Shown here: positions 35,508-45,283 of the stretch, one piece after another
Position numbering within the stretch: position 1 is the first letter of the stretch
How the letters are laid out: each line of letters opens with the position of its first letter
Assembly (NCBI GenBank): GCA_014529385.2
Contig: CM043969.1
Location: 13,775,446-13,839,445, forward strand
Reading direction: 5' to 3'
Length of the DNA stretch: 64,000 bases
Source: Adiantum capillus-veneris
Taxonomy: Eukaryota > Streptophyta > Polypodiopsida > Polypodiales > Pteridaceae
Notes under the pieces: model-generated
What the model was told of the DNA's origin: nothing
The model's input: only the letters and a program-made list of their open reading frames with translations
The model's database searches: none
Position numbers and translations under genes: made by a program

Positions 35508-36515
35508 ATAGAGAAGATAACCATCTTGTAAAGTAAATGGTTCCTATTTCTTCACTAATGCAAGGGCTGAAATCATATCTCTAAAATGGGGATCAATAGC
35601 ATACTCATCTATCATTGAAGATAGATCATTGTGAGTTGCTATGGAAACTGCATTCACTCTCGGCCGTCTTGAGAGTGCATCAGCTACTTGATCATGCTTG
35701 CCAGCAATGTGAGCAATATGAACATGAAATTGCGAAAGTAAGTTTTCCCACCTCATTTGTTTGTCAGAGAGCTTGGTCTACTTCATGAAGTACTTAAGAC
35801 TTTGGTGATCCGTTTGCAGAATGAAAGGAGTCCCCAATAAATAGTGCTTCCATGAGTCTAAGGCATGTAGAACTGCAAGGAGTTCCTTTTCATATAATCC
35901 TAGAGCTTGCTCAACAGGGTCGAGCCTTCGACTTTCATAGCCTATGGCATGCCCTTCTTGGAGCAAAACAGCTCCAAGGCAATCACCACAAGCATCACAT
36001 TGGACCTCAAATGGTTTTGAGAGATCCCGTAGTGGTAAGCACAGGTTGAGAGATAAGCTTTTCGAAAGCATTGTTCTCCTTAGTAGACCATGTATACCTA
36101 ACGCTTTCTTTGTTAGGTCATGTATGGTCCTGCAATTTGTGAGAACTTTTCTGTGAGGCGTCTATAGTATGCACACATACCTATAAAGCTTCTTAGTTCA
36201 TGAAGATTCTTTGGTTTAGGCCATCCTTTTATTACCTCTAACTTTGATGGATCCATATCTTGAGAGATAATGTGACCTAAATACTGAATCTCTTGCAAGA
36301 AAATTCACTTTTCTTTCGATTAACATAAAGTTTATTCTCTCTTAAAACTTGAAATATTACCTGGAGGTGTTGCTTGTGTTTGTCTAATGAATTAGAGCAG
36401 ATGATAATATCATCAAAGAACACTCCAATGAAGTTTCGATGAGGCTTGAACAGCTTCTCCATCTAGCGGTTGAATGTGGTTGTTACATTGGTCAAGCCAA
36501 AAGGCATGACAATGT
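35508..36515 (-). pseudogene. Chromovirus reverse transcriptase C-part and RNase H
   Basis: From the MITE copy 2 edge the minus strand resumes with IVMPFGLTNVTTTFNR, a TAG (36474-36476), then MEKLFKPHRNFIGVFFDDIIICSN, where FFDD is the catalytic box (usually YLDD). The following frames give QYLGHIISQDMDPSKLEVIK, then RNase H with FEVQCDACGDCLGAVLL (D), LYEKELLAVLHAL (E), LQTDHQSLKYFMK (D) and the tail HVHIAHIAGKHDQVADALSR. Three or four frame changes and stops break the region. Confidence 0.9.
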
Positions 36516-36761
36516 CCCGGGTAGGTCACCTAATAAAAATGTAACCCATCATGTGAGTTCAACAGAAGGGCATTTAAAGTTCTTGAAACTTACAGAAATA
36601 TATATACAAAAGGGCATTATTTTTTCAAAATTGAAAAAAACTTACAGATTTTAAAAGAAAAGGGTACGTTATATTCTTAATAAAATTCATATATAAGGGG
36701 TTTTACAAACATGTCTTGAACGCACGTGATATGATAGTTTACACATAGTGAACCCCCCGAG
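36516..36761 (-). mobile_element. MITE copy 2 (246 bp, hAT-like) inside chromovirus RT
   Basis: It is bounded by the perfect 8-bp duplication gacaatgt (36508-36515 and 36762-36769). Ends are cccgggtaggtcacc and, read inward from the other side, ctcggggggttcact, an imperfect terminal inverted repeat of about 15 bp with 11 matches. An 8-bp duplication with short imperfect inverted repeats and no coding sequence is what hAT-type MITEs look like. It is inverted relative to copy 1. Removing it together with one duplicate restores the continuity of the RT frame at EYIV/MPFGL. Confidence 0.88.
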
Positions 36762-38279
36762 GACAATGTATTCGTAAAGACCAAATGTGGTGCGAAATGC
36801 GGTCTTTACAATGTCTTGATCAACTATCCTTATTTGATGATAGCCACTTTTTAGGTCAATCCTACTGAAGTAGGTCGATCCTTGTAGCTTATCAAATAGG
36901 TCTTCTACCCGTGGAATGGGAAACCTATTCTTGATAGTGATCCTATTTAGCGCTCTATAGTCGACACACATACGATATGTGCCGTATTTCTTTTGCACTA
37001 AAAGCACAGGTGAGCAAAATGGAGATGAGCTAGGCCTAACCATGCCCTTCTCAACTAACTCATGCACTTGCTGCATAATCTCCTCTTGTTGAGCTTGAGA
37101 AACTCTATAAGGAGGTTTATTAGGCGGTGAACTTCCTGGAAGAAGTTCAATTGCATGGTCATCATTACCTCGTTTAGGAGGTAGCTCACAAGGGATGTCG
37201 TCAATAAAAACATCTTGAAACCCCTTGAGAAAATTGGATAACTCTAATTCCTTTTGGTTTCTTTTATTTTCTTTTGCTAAAGCATCAGGTTCATTTTGAG
37301 AATCTTTAACAAAAATCATGTACGCGGAAATAGAGCTCTTTATTGACTTGTTGAAAGCTGGTGTATGTACAATGGGGATAGTGTTACCCATTTCCTTAGC
37401 ATCTATATACATGTCTTTTTCCCTGAACTTAAAGGAGATTCTGCTTTCAGGGAATTTAACATTGGTACCCAAATGATAAAACCATGGTGCCCCTAGGATT
37501 ACATCCTCATGCTTGAGAGGAGAGATAGAGAAGTCCTCTTTGTCCACATAGCTTTGGACATGAAGCCTCAATTTCCCAATTAAGGGAGTGAGTGAAGCTT
37601 CTTTCCCCTTGAAAGTACTGTCTGCGGGTAGGACATCTCCCATCTCGTAGGCTTGTATGCCTAGCTTGGTGGCCAACTCTATAGATATAAAATTGTGAGT
37701 AGAACCAGGGTCAAAGAGAATAAAAGCATCATGTTCTCTTACCTTTCCCCAAGCATGGCATAGAGGAGATCCTTTGTGGTGAGTTTGGTGAGTAGAACCA
37801 GGGTCAAAGAGAATAAAAGCATCATGTTCTCTTACCTTTTCCCAAGCATGGCATAGAGGAGATCCTTTGTGGTGAGTTTGGTGAGTCTCCTCCTCTTGGA
37901 TTTCAACCAAGGTAGATCCAGGAGGATCTTGGCGGTTATTATTTTGGGGACAAGCGCGGTATGCATGCCCTTGTTCGCCGCACTTGAAACACCGGTTATC
38001 CTTGCGATAACGCTCAAGCTCTTCAGGAGAGAGTTTGTTTCTACCTTTGTAAACTCCCTTCTCTTTAGCTTTGTTGGAGTTGCCCTTAGGAGACTTTTGG
38101 ACATTGTCCTTCCCCTTAGACTCGTTGGAACCCTTGTTTTTCGTGGGCTTATTATTTCTTTTAGCCCCCGTTATGAAATCGATTCGAGAGGCCACCATAG
38201 TATGGTGTATTACCGCCGATATGGTACGTGGCCTTTGGGAGTTGAAATACTCCACCATTTCTTCGGTTAACCCGCACAA
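36762..38279 (-). pseudogene. Chromovirus gag end, zinc knuckle, protease and RT N-part
   Basis: This 530-codon open frame starts within Gag ([12 protein letters not shown]), passes a Lys-rich linker and has the knuckle [14 protein letters not shown]. The protease active site [10 protein letters not shown] occurs twice because of a 93-bp tandem duplication, the second copy continuing [15 protein letters not shown]. Reverse transcriptase follows, with [58 protein letters not shown] and [18 protein letters not shown], and is cut after LYEYIV by MITE copy 2. The protease site reads DPGST rather than the usual DSG/DTG, so its activity is doubtful. Confidence 0.9.
37695..37880 (-). repeat. 93-bp in-frame tandem duplication across the protease active site
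   Basis: Two copies with a 93-base offset (starts 37695 and 37788) differ by one or two bases. The unit encodes 31 residues including [10 protein letters not shown] and TH. The near-identity means the duplication is recent relative to the element. Confidence 0.92.
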
Positions 38280-38389
38280 AATTGTTGCTTTTGCTCTTCA
38301 AAATCCAACTTTTTGAAGATAGTGGCTTTGAGTTGTAGGTCCCAAAACTTGTCTACATATTTGTGGATGGATTCATAGGGAGAGAGCTT

Positions 38390-39045
38390 TCAGATTCGCC
38401 ATTCCGTGAGTACTTTGTCTTTGGTATCGGTGGCCAAAAACTGCTTCATAATGGAAGCTCTTAAAGCTTTCCATGTTCGTGGAGCTTCACCGTTGGCTTG
38501 TAGGCTAGACCACCATTGCCTGGCGGACTTTTGAAAGTGGAAAGCTACATGGCGTAGCTTAGAGGACTTCGTGAAGCCCTCATCTCCAAACGCCACATCA
38601 AACTGCTGGATAAAGGCCAAGACTTTGTCCGTAGCACCAAAGGTGCCATCATAGGTAAGGAAAGAGATGCTCTTCCCTCCCTCTTTGAACTTCTTCAGCT
38701 TGGACGACCTCTTCCATGAAGCATAGGATTTCGTATGGCCTCTTCTTTTTGATGGTTCAAAGGTTGCACCATCACTTTCTTCAGAAGGTGAAGAATTTGA
38801 AGAAGGTGGAGAATAGGGTGACCTCTTTCTTTCCTTTTTCTTGTCTTGATCTTCGTCGTCTTCACCATCACTTTCATAAGAGGAGAGGATGAAGAAGATG
38901 GAGAAGAGGGTGTCCTCTTTCTCGCCTTTTTCTTCTCTTGCTTTTTATCATCCCTCTTTGAATTATGGTGTGGAAAAGGGTGCGACGGTCTTCTCCGCTT
39001 TGGTGGTGAAGGAGAGCGTTTAGCCCGCCGTCTTCGTGGAGCCAT
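38390..39045 (-). pseudogene. Chromovirus gag N-part
   Basis: The minus strand starts with MAPRRRRAKRSPSPPKRRRP and a Ser/Arg/Lys-rich region that changes frame more than once. It then gives KEGGKSISFLTYDGTFGATD and the Gag core AFIQQFDVAFGDEGF, HVAFHFQKSARQWW and WKALRASIMKQF. A TGA ends the frame at 38390, and the next readable piece (YESIHKYVDKFWDLQLKA) leads into the 38279 frame. The Arg/Ser-rich N-terminus is longer than in most chromovirus Gags I know. Confidence 0.8.
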
Positions 39046-39805
39046 CTCCGCCGAGGTGGCAGGAGACTCACTTCTTTCTCGTTCCTTCGGTGGAGGCTCT
39101 TGGGTTTTCCTTTGGGAAGGAGATGCATCATCAAGAATTAAATTCTTGAGCCCTTCGTATGGATTCTCTTTTTCTTCCCGAATCGGAGACAGACCTCTTT
39201 TGGAAGTCTCACACTCTTGTCATGGTGGTGAGCTTGGAGAATCCCGTGAGCACGGAGCTGCCGTTGCACTTCACTTTGGAGAGATGGATTGCCCATGGCT
39301 TGTTGAAGCCTAGAAACAAGTTAGTTAACAAGCATCGAAGCATCATTAGTAGCTTGCTCATTAGCAAAATCAAAGTTATCAACATTAATTTCACTCTCTT
39401 TACTATTGTCAGCCATTCTAACAACTTTTAGGTGTACTTTGGCACTTCAAGCCCTAGTTTCTACTCCTCTTTACCCCTTTAGAAAAAGCACTCAAGCTAC
39501 TATACCCATGGCTCGAATACCATTAATTGCAAGGAATAGAAGAGAGGGTCGTTCAACACCAAAACAACATCGGCTCTTGTCAAGCTTCTAATAACTCAAT
39601 AGTGGTTAAGCCGTAGGCAAGCCTCATAGGACTCCACTATTAAGACCATAGCTCTCGACGGTGATGCCCTGTTAACTGCACGAAGGCAGGCGCACTGCAA
39701 GGCTGAAAAATCCCTATTCTACTTACTCACAGGCAATTAATAATACCAACCATTTATAGCTAGCTTGAGGACCTCCCTTCTTGAGCAAGAAAAGAGAAAC
39801 CTTGT

Positions 39806-39817
39806 GCTCTGATACCA
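39806..39817 (-). other. Chromovirus primer-binding site (tRNA-iMet)
   Basis: The minus strand reads TGGTATCAGAGC one base inside the 5' LTR, complementary to initiator tRNA-Met. Confidence 0.9.
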
Positions 39818-39818
39818 A

Positions 39819-41450
39819 TGTAACATTTAATGGCCTAAAAACTTGTGTGTAGCGGAAATTAGCATGAACATAGTGGGCATTTCATTAGAATAAATTCCTA
39901 GTAAGAATTACAAGAGTGCTTGGGTGGAGAGAGCAACAAAAATCATAACACCTAGTTAGACAGCATGAACAATACTTTCAAAAGAGAGAGAAATTATGCT
40001 ATTGACAACAATTGTGGACCGGATTTACATGGATCCGGTCCCCCCTCCAAAAGGCTTTGTATTATGGTTTCTCCCATCAAGAGAGACATTGTACAATACA
40101 ATTCTTTGTGTTCCTTCAAGACTAGCTAGTGCAATGAAGATGAAAGCTTCATGCACTAAGCAAAACACTTATCAAACACAACATCAATTACCCCTGTCTC
40201 AGACCCAAGACCTCACACACCTTCGAAGATGGGGATTGGCTAAAAAACAGGATTTGACAATTTTTGTAATTTGGTCATAACTTACAACTTTAACATTTAT
40301 TTCTCCCTAGAAGCATCAGGACATGTTGAGGACTACTAAAGATAGTTCTCTAGCATTATAGATCTCACAAACATGAATTCGAGAGTGGTATAGTTGCAAA
40401 AAGTTGAAAAAAACAAAAAACAAGACCCGTTTTTTCACACAGTTTAGGTTGTGAAATGTTGTGCGAGGACAAGGTTAAAGATGGAATTGATATTCCAAAA
40501 AAATGTCGAGTTTTTTTCAGCTCATAAAACAACTTTCTAGATAGATCGCACCTCAAAATCCATTTTGAAACTCTTGACATAATTCAAGGAAAATGGTCAC
40601 TTAACAGGACATAAAAGTGTCCAAGGACATAAAAGTGTCCCATTACCAACCTAGTGTTAACCTCCCTAGGGCTAGCCAATGACAATTAAGCAGCATAAGT
40701 GATAGCCTTTTGACATGTGTCCCCCTTTCCCCCTTTGTGAGAGATTTAGGTAATTTAATAATTCAACTAAACTCTCATTGGACCCCTTTGCCTCCTGGCC
40801 AATAGGAATCAGGCAAGCCATTGGGCTGCTGAATGCTCATTGGACCCCTTGGGAGACTGTCCAATAGTCTTTTACAGGACTGAATTATCATTGGTTCTTT
40901 TATTAAGTGTTTTTAAATTAATTAAACTAGATTTACTCTAGCCTAATTCTCATTGGTCCACCTCCATGGCCATACAATAGGAATTGGGTACAGCTCGTGG
41001 GCATCTGGGCTAGGGAGTTGACATGTGTCCCTCATTCCCTTTGTGTAAAGGGAGCTTGTGTGTGTATGTGTGTGACTTTCTCTCTCATCCCCTACAAGCT
41101 AGGCTCACCCCTTCCTAAGTAGGGATTTGTAAAGACTTTTTTGACACACACAAAGCATCCAATTCCCCATGGTTGACCTTTGGACACAACCTTTGAATTT
41201 TGGAACCTTAGCATTTTGGAAGTCTTAATGGGCTGAAACTTAGGGTCTTTTTCGCCCATTGTTGCACATGGCTCTTTTATAGATGGCCCCCCCTTTGGAT
41301 CCCTATTTTCCCTCCTTTGGATCCCTACTGTGGCCGGTTTGCTAGCTTAACCAATATTCTAGCTTTTCTCCCCTAGCACTTCCCCATATTAAATAATCAG
41401 TTTAACATGAGAAAATCATTTAGGAGAATTAGATATTGATTATTATGACA
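39819..41450 (-). repeat. Chromovirus 5' LTR (about 1.63 kb)
   Basis: It runs from the primer site (TGTAACATTT on plus) to ttattatgaca. The right 791 bp match the 3' LTR at 24123-24891, with a 23-bp extra piece near 41290 in this copy. The left 0.84 kb (39819-40659) has no counterpart at the other end. Its last bases 'ttaccaacctagtgttaa' reappear inverted at 60124-60141. The left part may be genuine R/U5 lost from the 3' LTR, or a foreign insertion here. Confidence 0.8.
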
Positions 41451-42700
41451 AAATTACTAAGAGTGGACATACTAGTGTCGTGCAAAATGATCATGCAATG
41501 GAGTACAAATGATCAACAAATTCTTCTCAAGATAGAGTTAAGGCTTACCTCTTGCTTCTGTGGAGAGGATTAATCGCACAACTAGGAGAAGCTTAAAGAT
41601 TTAAGATTTTCCAATTGGCAAGAGGGAAGGGATGGAATGATCTTATTTGGAATGGGAATATTCTTTCTCAAAGAAAAATCCTTTGGTTATGATAAACTTA
41701 ACCCTCAAACCTCAACTCCCTCTTGAAAATTGGATATTAACTTAGTATGTCACTAAAACTTTTGCACACATAATTTATGAAAAATCAAGAGCATTTCTTT
41801 TGGAGAAATAATAATTCCTGTTTTGGAAAATAAGGTTAGTTCCAAAAACAATTCCATTACTTAGATGCCTTTGATTTATGGAATTTACAATCAAAAGAGT
41901 AATTTAGGTAAGAGAATAAAAGTAACTTAAAAATCAACAAAAAGGTTTATGCAAGAGATTGAGGGATAATTAAGGATATTAGTCACCATTCAATCATGCA
42001 TACTATTTAAGTAAATATGACCTCCAATCACCCATGGTTAAAGAGAGTAGTAAACTTGAAATAACATAATGTTAGTGGTTAGCAACGTGGTTAGTTAATA
42101 CTAGAAAGGAACCATAATTAGAAATGAGCAACAACTTAAGAAGTTATTTCTTTTTCCCAATAAAAAAGGCTTGCTTATGGAAATGTGAGAGCTTAAGCAT
42201 GAATTTATGTAAGCATAATTAAATCACTTTCAAGAAAGTGCAATAGAATAAAGTGAACAAGAAAAAATTACCTTAGTGTGTATATAGTAGAGTCTTCTTC
42301 TCGATTTGGGAGAGTATTGAAGAAGTGCATTGATGTAGTCAGCTCTTTCCCTATTCACTTCACTTGAAGACCACCAATTTGGCTACTTGTAATGAGAGAA
42401 TGGCAAGAGGGAAAGGGAATTCAAGCTATAGAAAGCTTGAGAATTATGAGAGAGGAGAGGGAGAGGGTAATGTGAAGAAGAAGATCAAGTTTTGACAAAC
42501 TTGATTAGGGTTTTGGCCATGGATTCTCTTGGAGAGGGTGTGTGTCAAAGAGACTTAGCTATGGCTTTCTCAAGCCTACTCTCAATTTTTCACCTTAACA
42601 AATAAAGGAGAGAAGTGTAAAAACAGAAGAGAATCCCTTTTTTAATGCATATTTGAGATAAATGCCTTCACTTATCTTGATAGATTATCTTCCTTATTGA
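41451..42700. other. AT-rich stretch with no feature recognised
   Basis: No open frame with a familiar product exists on either strand. The sequence is AT-rich with many short A and T runs and no tandem repeats. Confidence 0.35.
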
Positions 42701-42719
42701 CAAGTTACAAGAACTTATC

Positions 42720-42952
42720 TTTGTTACCATATACATGTGGTAGTGATGTGTATGAACACACTTAGGACTACCGGGGCACTTTTTTCCTCTTTAGGAGGTT
42801 TTTTCTCCCATGCATTGTATATACGCCCATCACTCTAGGGCTATCTATCTTTCCATTGTACATGAAGTAATACACTCTCTGTTGTGTGCCTTGAGCTTCC
42901 TTTGTCTTCTCCAACCTGTGTGTGTTGTTTTCCGGCAACCCTAATTCCAACA
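42720..42952 (+). repeat. End of a copia LTR (start uncertain)
   Basis: The right boundary ttccaaca is followed, two bases later, by a primer site, so an LTR must end at 42952. Its beginning is not determined; tgttaccatatacatg near 42720 is one option. It holds a TATA-like gtatatac at 42816-42824. No second copy is present in the window. Confidence 0.5.
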
Positions 42953-42954
42953 AT

Positions 42955-42966
42955 TGGTATTAGAGC
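42955..42966 (+). other. Copia primer-binding site (tRNA-iMet-like)
   Basis: TGGTATTAGAGC differs at one base from the iMet-complementary TGGTATCAGAGC. A plus-strand gag follows 0.35 kb later. Confidence 0.8.
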
Positions 42967-43257
42967 AAGTTGCACCCTCCCGGGCTTAGTCACCAATTGC
43001 TCCAGCATACGCCTGCTCACTTTCTTTGATTTTAGTGAGCTTTGGCGAGCATTTGCAAGTAGACAAAATTTTGGGAATGCTTATAGAGCTAAGTGTGCTT
43101 AGATTTTTGATGTGGGCTCATTTTGACCTCCGTTTCCACTACAACTAGGTCTGCACATGCAGTTTTATCATTTTATGTAGAATTGTTGTTAGTGCCAATT
43201 ACTGCATACCAGGTCCCATTACAATCTACTACGGGTTGTGCTATATAGCACGTGCTG

Positions 43258-43878
43258 GTCTCACTCAGTTTCTCCTCATTTTAGGCAGTTTTCACATTAA
43301 GTGCATGCATTTTCCATGTCTGACAACACCATAGATGTGATCAAGATGTTTGCTGCTGAGGACAGATTGGATGCATGGGAACAATTACCCTATGTGGGCT
43401 TACATGATGCAACATGTTATTGTGTCAAAGGGCATCTAGAATATTGTGCACGACATTGATATACATCCTAGCTCTGAGAATGTAGGCGATCTTGAGGATG
43501 TGGCAGGTCTTGCTCTGCAAGGATTGCTCCTGTTAGAGTTGTTTTGGCAAAACAAGCTCGTTGGGATGTCTCACTCATTTCTCCTCATTTTAGGCAGTTT
43601 TTACATTAAGTGCATGCATTTTCCATGTCTGACAACACCATAGATGTGATCAAGATGTTTGCTGCTGAGGACATATTGGATGCATGGGAACAATTACCCT
43701 ATGTGGGCTTACATGATGCAACATGTTATTGTGTCAAAGGGCATCTAGAATATTGTGCACGGCATTGATATACATCCTAGCTCTGAGAATGTAGGCAATC
43801 TTGAGGATGTGGCAGGTCTTGCTCTGCAAGGATTGCTCCTGTTAGAGTTGTTTTGGCAAAACAAGCTCGTTGGGATGT
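43258..43878 (+). repeat. 309-bp tandem duplication in copia gag
   Basis: Copy 1 is about 43258-43567 and copy 2 about 43568-43878. Both contain the LTR-proximal leader 'ctcctcattttaggcag', the gag ATG and gag up to aacaagctcgttgggatgt. They differ by only a few bases (for example acagattgg/acatattgg), so the duplication is recent relative to the element. Confidence 0.92.
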
Positions 43879-44490
43879 AAATGATGCCCAAGCTCATGTT
43901 TTGATTGTGTTGTCTGTAAAGTGCACCATTACTCCTCACATTTGTTTAGTAAAATCTACAAAACAAACTTGGGATATTCTGGTCTTTATGCAAGCCGCAA
44001 TGAGGCAAAATTGCATTGCTAAGAGCCGGAGTCAAAGATTATGCATGAGGAAGATCAGATGGAAACTTTCCTTGATGGTGTCAAGGATATCAATGAGCAA
44101 CTTATTTCTACAGGTGAGTCATTTCAAATAGTTCCCTTGTGCAGACTATTCTTGATGCCTCACCAGATTATTACCACACTTTTTCTAGTACTTGGAGACT
44201 TATGACCCAAGGAAATCCTGAAGTTGTCAAGTTTGATGCATTACACACATTGCTCTTGCAAGAGTCACTTTCCAGAAAGAACAAGACTAGACAACATGCA
44301 ATTGAACAAGCTTTTATTGTTTCTCAAATAAAGGGTGGTAACAACAATGCAGCCACTTCTTATGGTTCTTCTACGAGTGGAAAATAACCTGTTTCGAATG
44401 CTTTTGCTGGCAGAAATTCTTCTGGAAATTTTGGTGACAAGGGCAAAAAGAAGATGCGTTGCCATTTATTTCCATATCTCTCTAGGTGAT
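43318..44490 (+). pseudogene. Copia gag on plus strand, duplicated and truncated
   Basis: The reading starts MSDNTIDVIKMFAAEDRLD at 43318 and shifts frame to MWAYMMQHVIVSKGI and NIVHDIDIHPSSENVGDLED. A 309-bp tandem duplication repeats this part. Afterwards it continues ARWDVNDAQAHVLIVLSVKC, HICLVKSTKQTWDIL, then LDASPDYYHTFSSTWRLM and KFDALHTLLLQESLSRKN, with one frame change near 44040. These blocks are the copia Gag (UBN2-type) domain. It reaches GDKGKKKMRCH, the first Cys of the zinc knuckle, and is then lost. No protease, integrase or RT follows, so the element is 3' truncated near 44470. Confidence 0.85.
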
Positions 44491-44774
44491 GGTCACAAAG
44501 GCCCACCTAGGAGATATCATTTTAAAATTCTCCTAAAACAAAGCAAGGGTCAACCATCTGGGACCAGGATCCTTGTTGTTTCTCTTCACTAGGGCCCAAG
44601 CCTAATTATATTATCCTAAACTAAGAAGATTGCACCTATAAAAGAGCACTAAGAGGTCATTATTGGGGGTCAGCACTTGAGAAGGAATCCATGCACACAC
44701 AGTGACTCCAAGGGTCGCTACGCAAAAGAGTAGGACCTCGATACACGTGAATTTTTCCTAGAGAACGTAGTCTA

Positions 44775-44778
<4 letters not shown>

Positions 44779-44818
<40 letters not shown>
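44779..44818 (+). repeat. (CT)n microsatellite
   Basis: CT dinucleotide run of about 20 units. A shorter one follows at 44930-44943. Confidence 0.95.
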
Positions 44819-44822
<4 letters not shown>

Positions 44823-45206
44823 CCACGGTCTCCATCTTGCCGAAACGAAGGTTTCTATAAATACCACATTGACTCAAGTTTGCCCTCACATCCCGAGGTG
44901 TTTTCATCATCTGCGTCTACATCTCCGTCTCTCTCTCTCTCTCTATCTCTGCAGTGTGCTGTGATTAGAGTTACTTGCATCATTGTTGCTCAGGTCCTAG
45001 CTGCTCAAAGGTAGGTGGTGCCCCCTGTTCACTCCTCGTGATGATTTTGGAGTGCACGGTCCTGGCGTAGAGTCCGCTGGGGTCCTTTTTGTGCTGGAGC
45101 TTGTCCACGCGGTAGCATAGAGAAGAGTCCGTTGGGGTCCTTTTTGTGTCGGCTTCAAACTCCAGTTCAAACTTTAACTACAAGCAATCAGACTAGCTAG
45201 GAAGAT

Positions 45207-45283
45207 GGAAAGGGGAACACACCCAACACACACACAAATGCCTCTCTATAGCCTAAGGATTCTATAGGACCCCTATCCACTAG
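45207..45283 (+). repeat. Dispersed repeat, copy 2
   Basis: Counterpart of 345-418, beginning ggaaaggggaacacaccc. Confidence 0.5.

Larger units (their letters stand above)
24123..41450 (-). mobile_element. Chromodomain Ty3/gypsy retrotransposon, host of a nested insertion
   Basis: This is a minus-strand element with PBS at 39806-39817, gag near 39.0-38.3 kb, zinc knuckle and protease, reverse transcriptase, RNase H, integrase and a C-terminal chromodomain ending near 25250, then a purine tract and LTR sequence at 24891-24123. The order PR-RT-RH-INT is gypsy, and the chromodomain marks the chromovirus branch. It is interrupted by two MITEs (26564-35499, itself split, and 36516-36761) and by the Tat-type element 26771-35460. 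Across the first MITE the protein joins cleanly (DGYLLYGN to NRLCITNSLREKV), which proves the interruption. Several stops and frameshifts make it defective. Confidence 0.92.

Noticed and set aside
41451-42700. Host gene exons in the AT-rich interval
   Set aside because: No frame over about 60 codons with protein-like composition and no paired splice sites with coding continuity were found.
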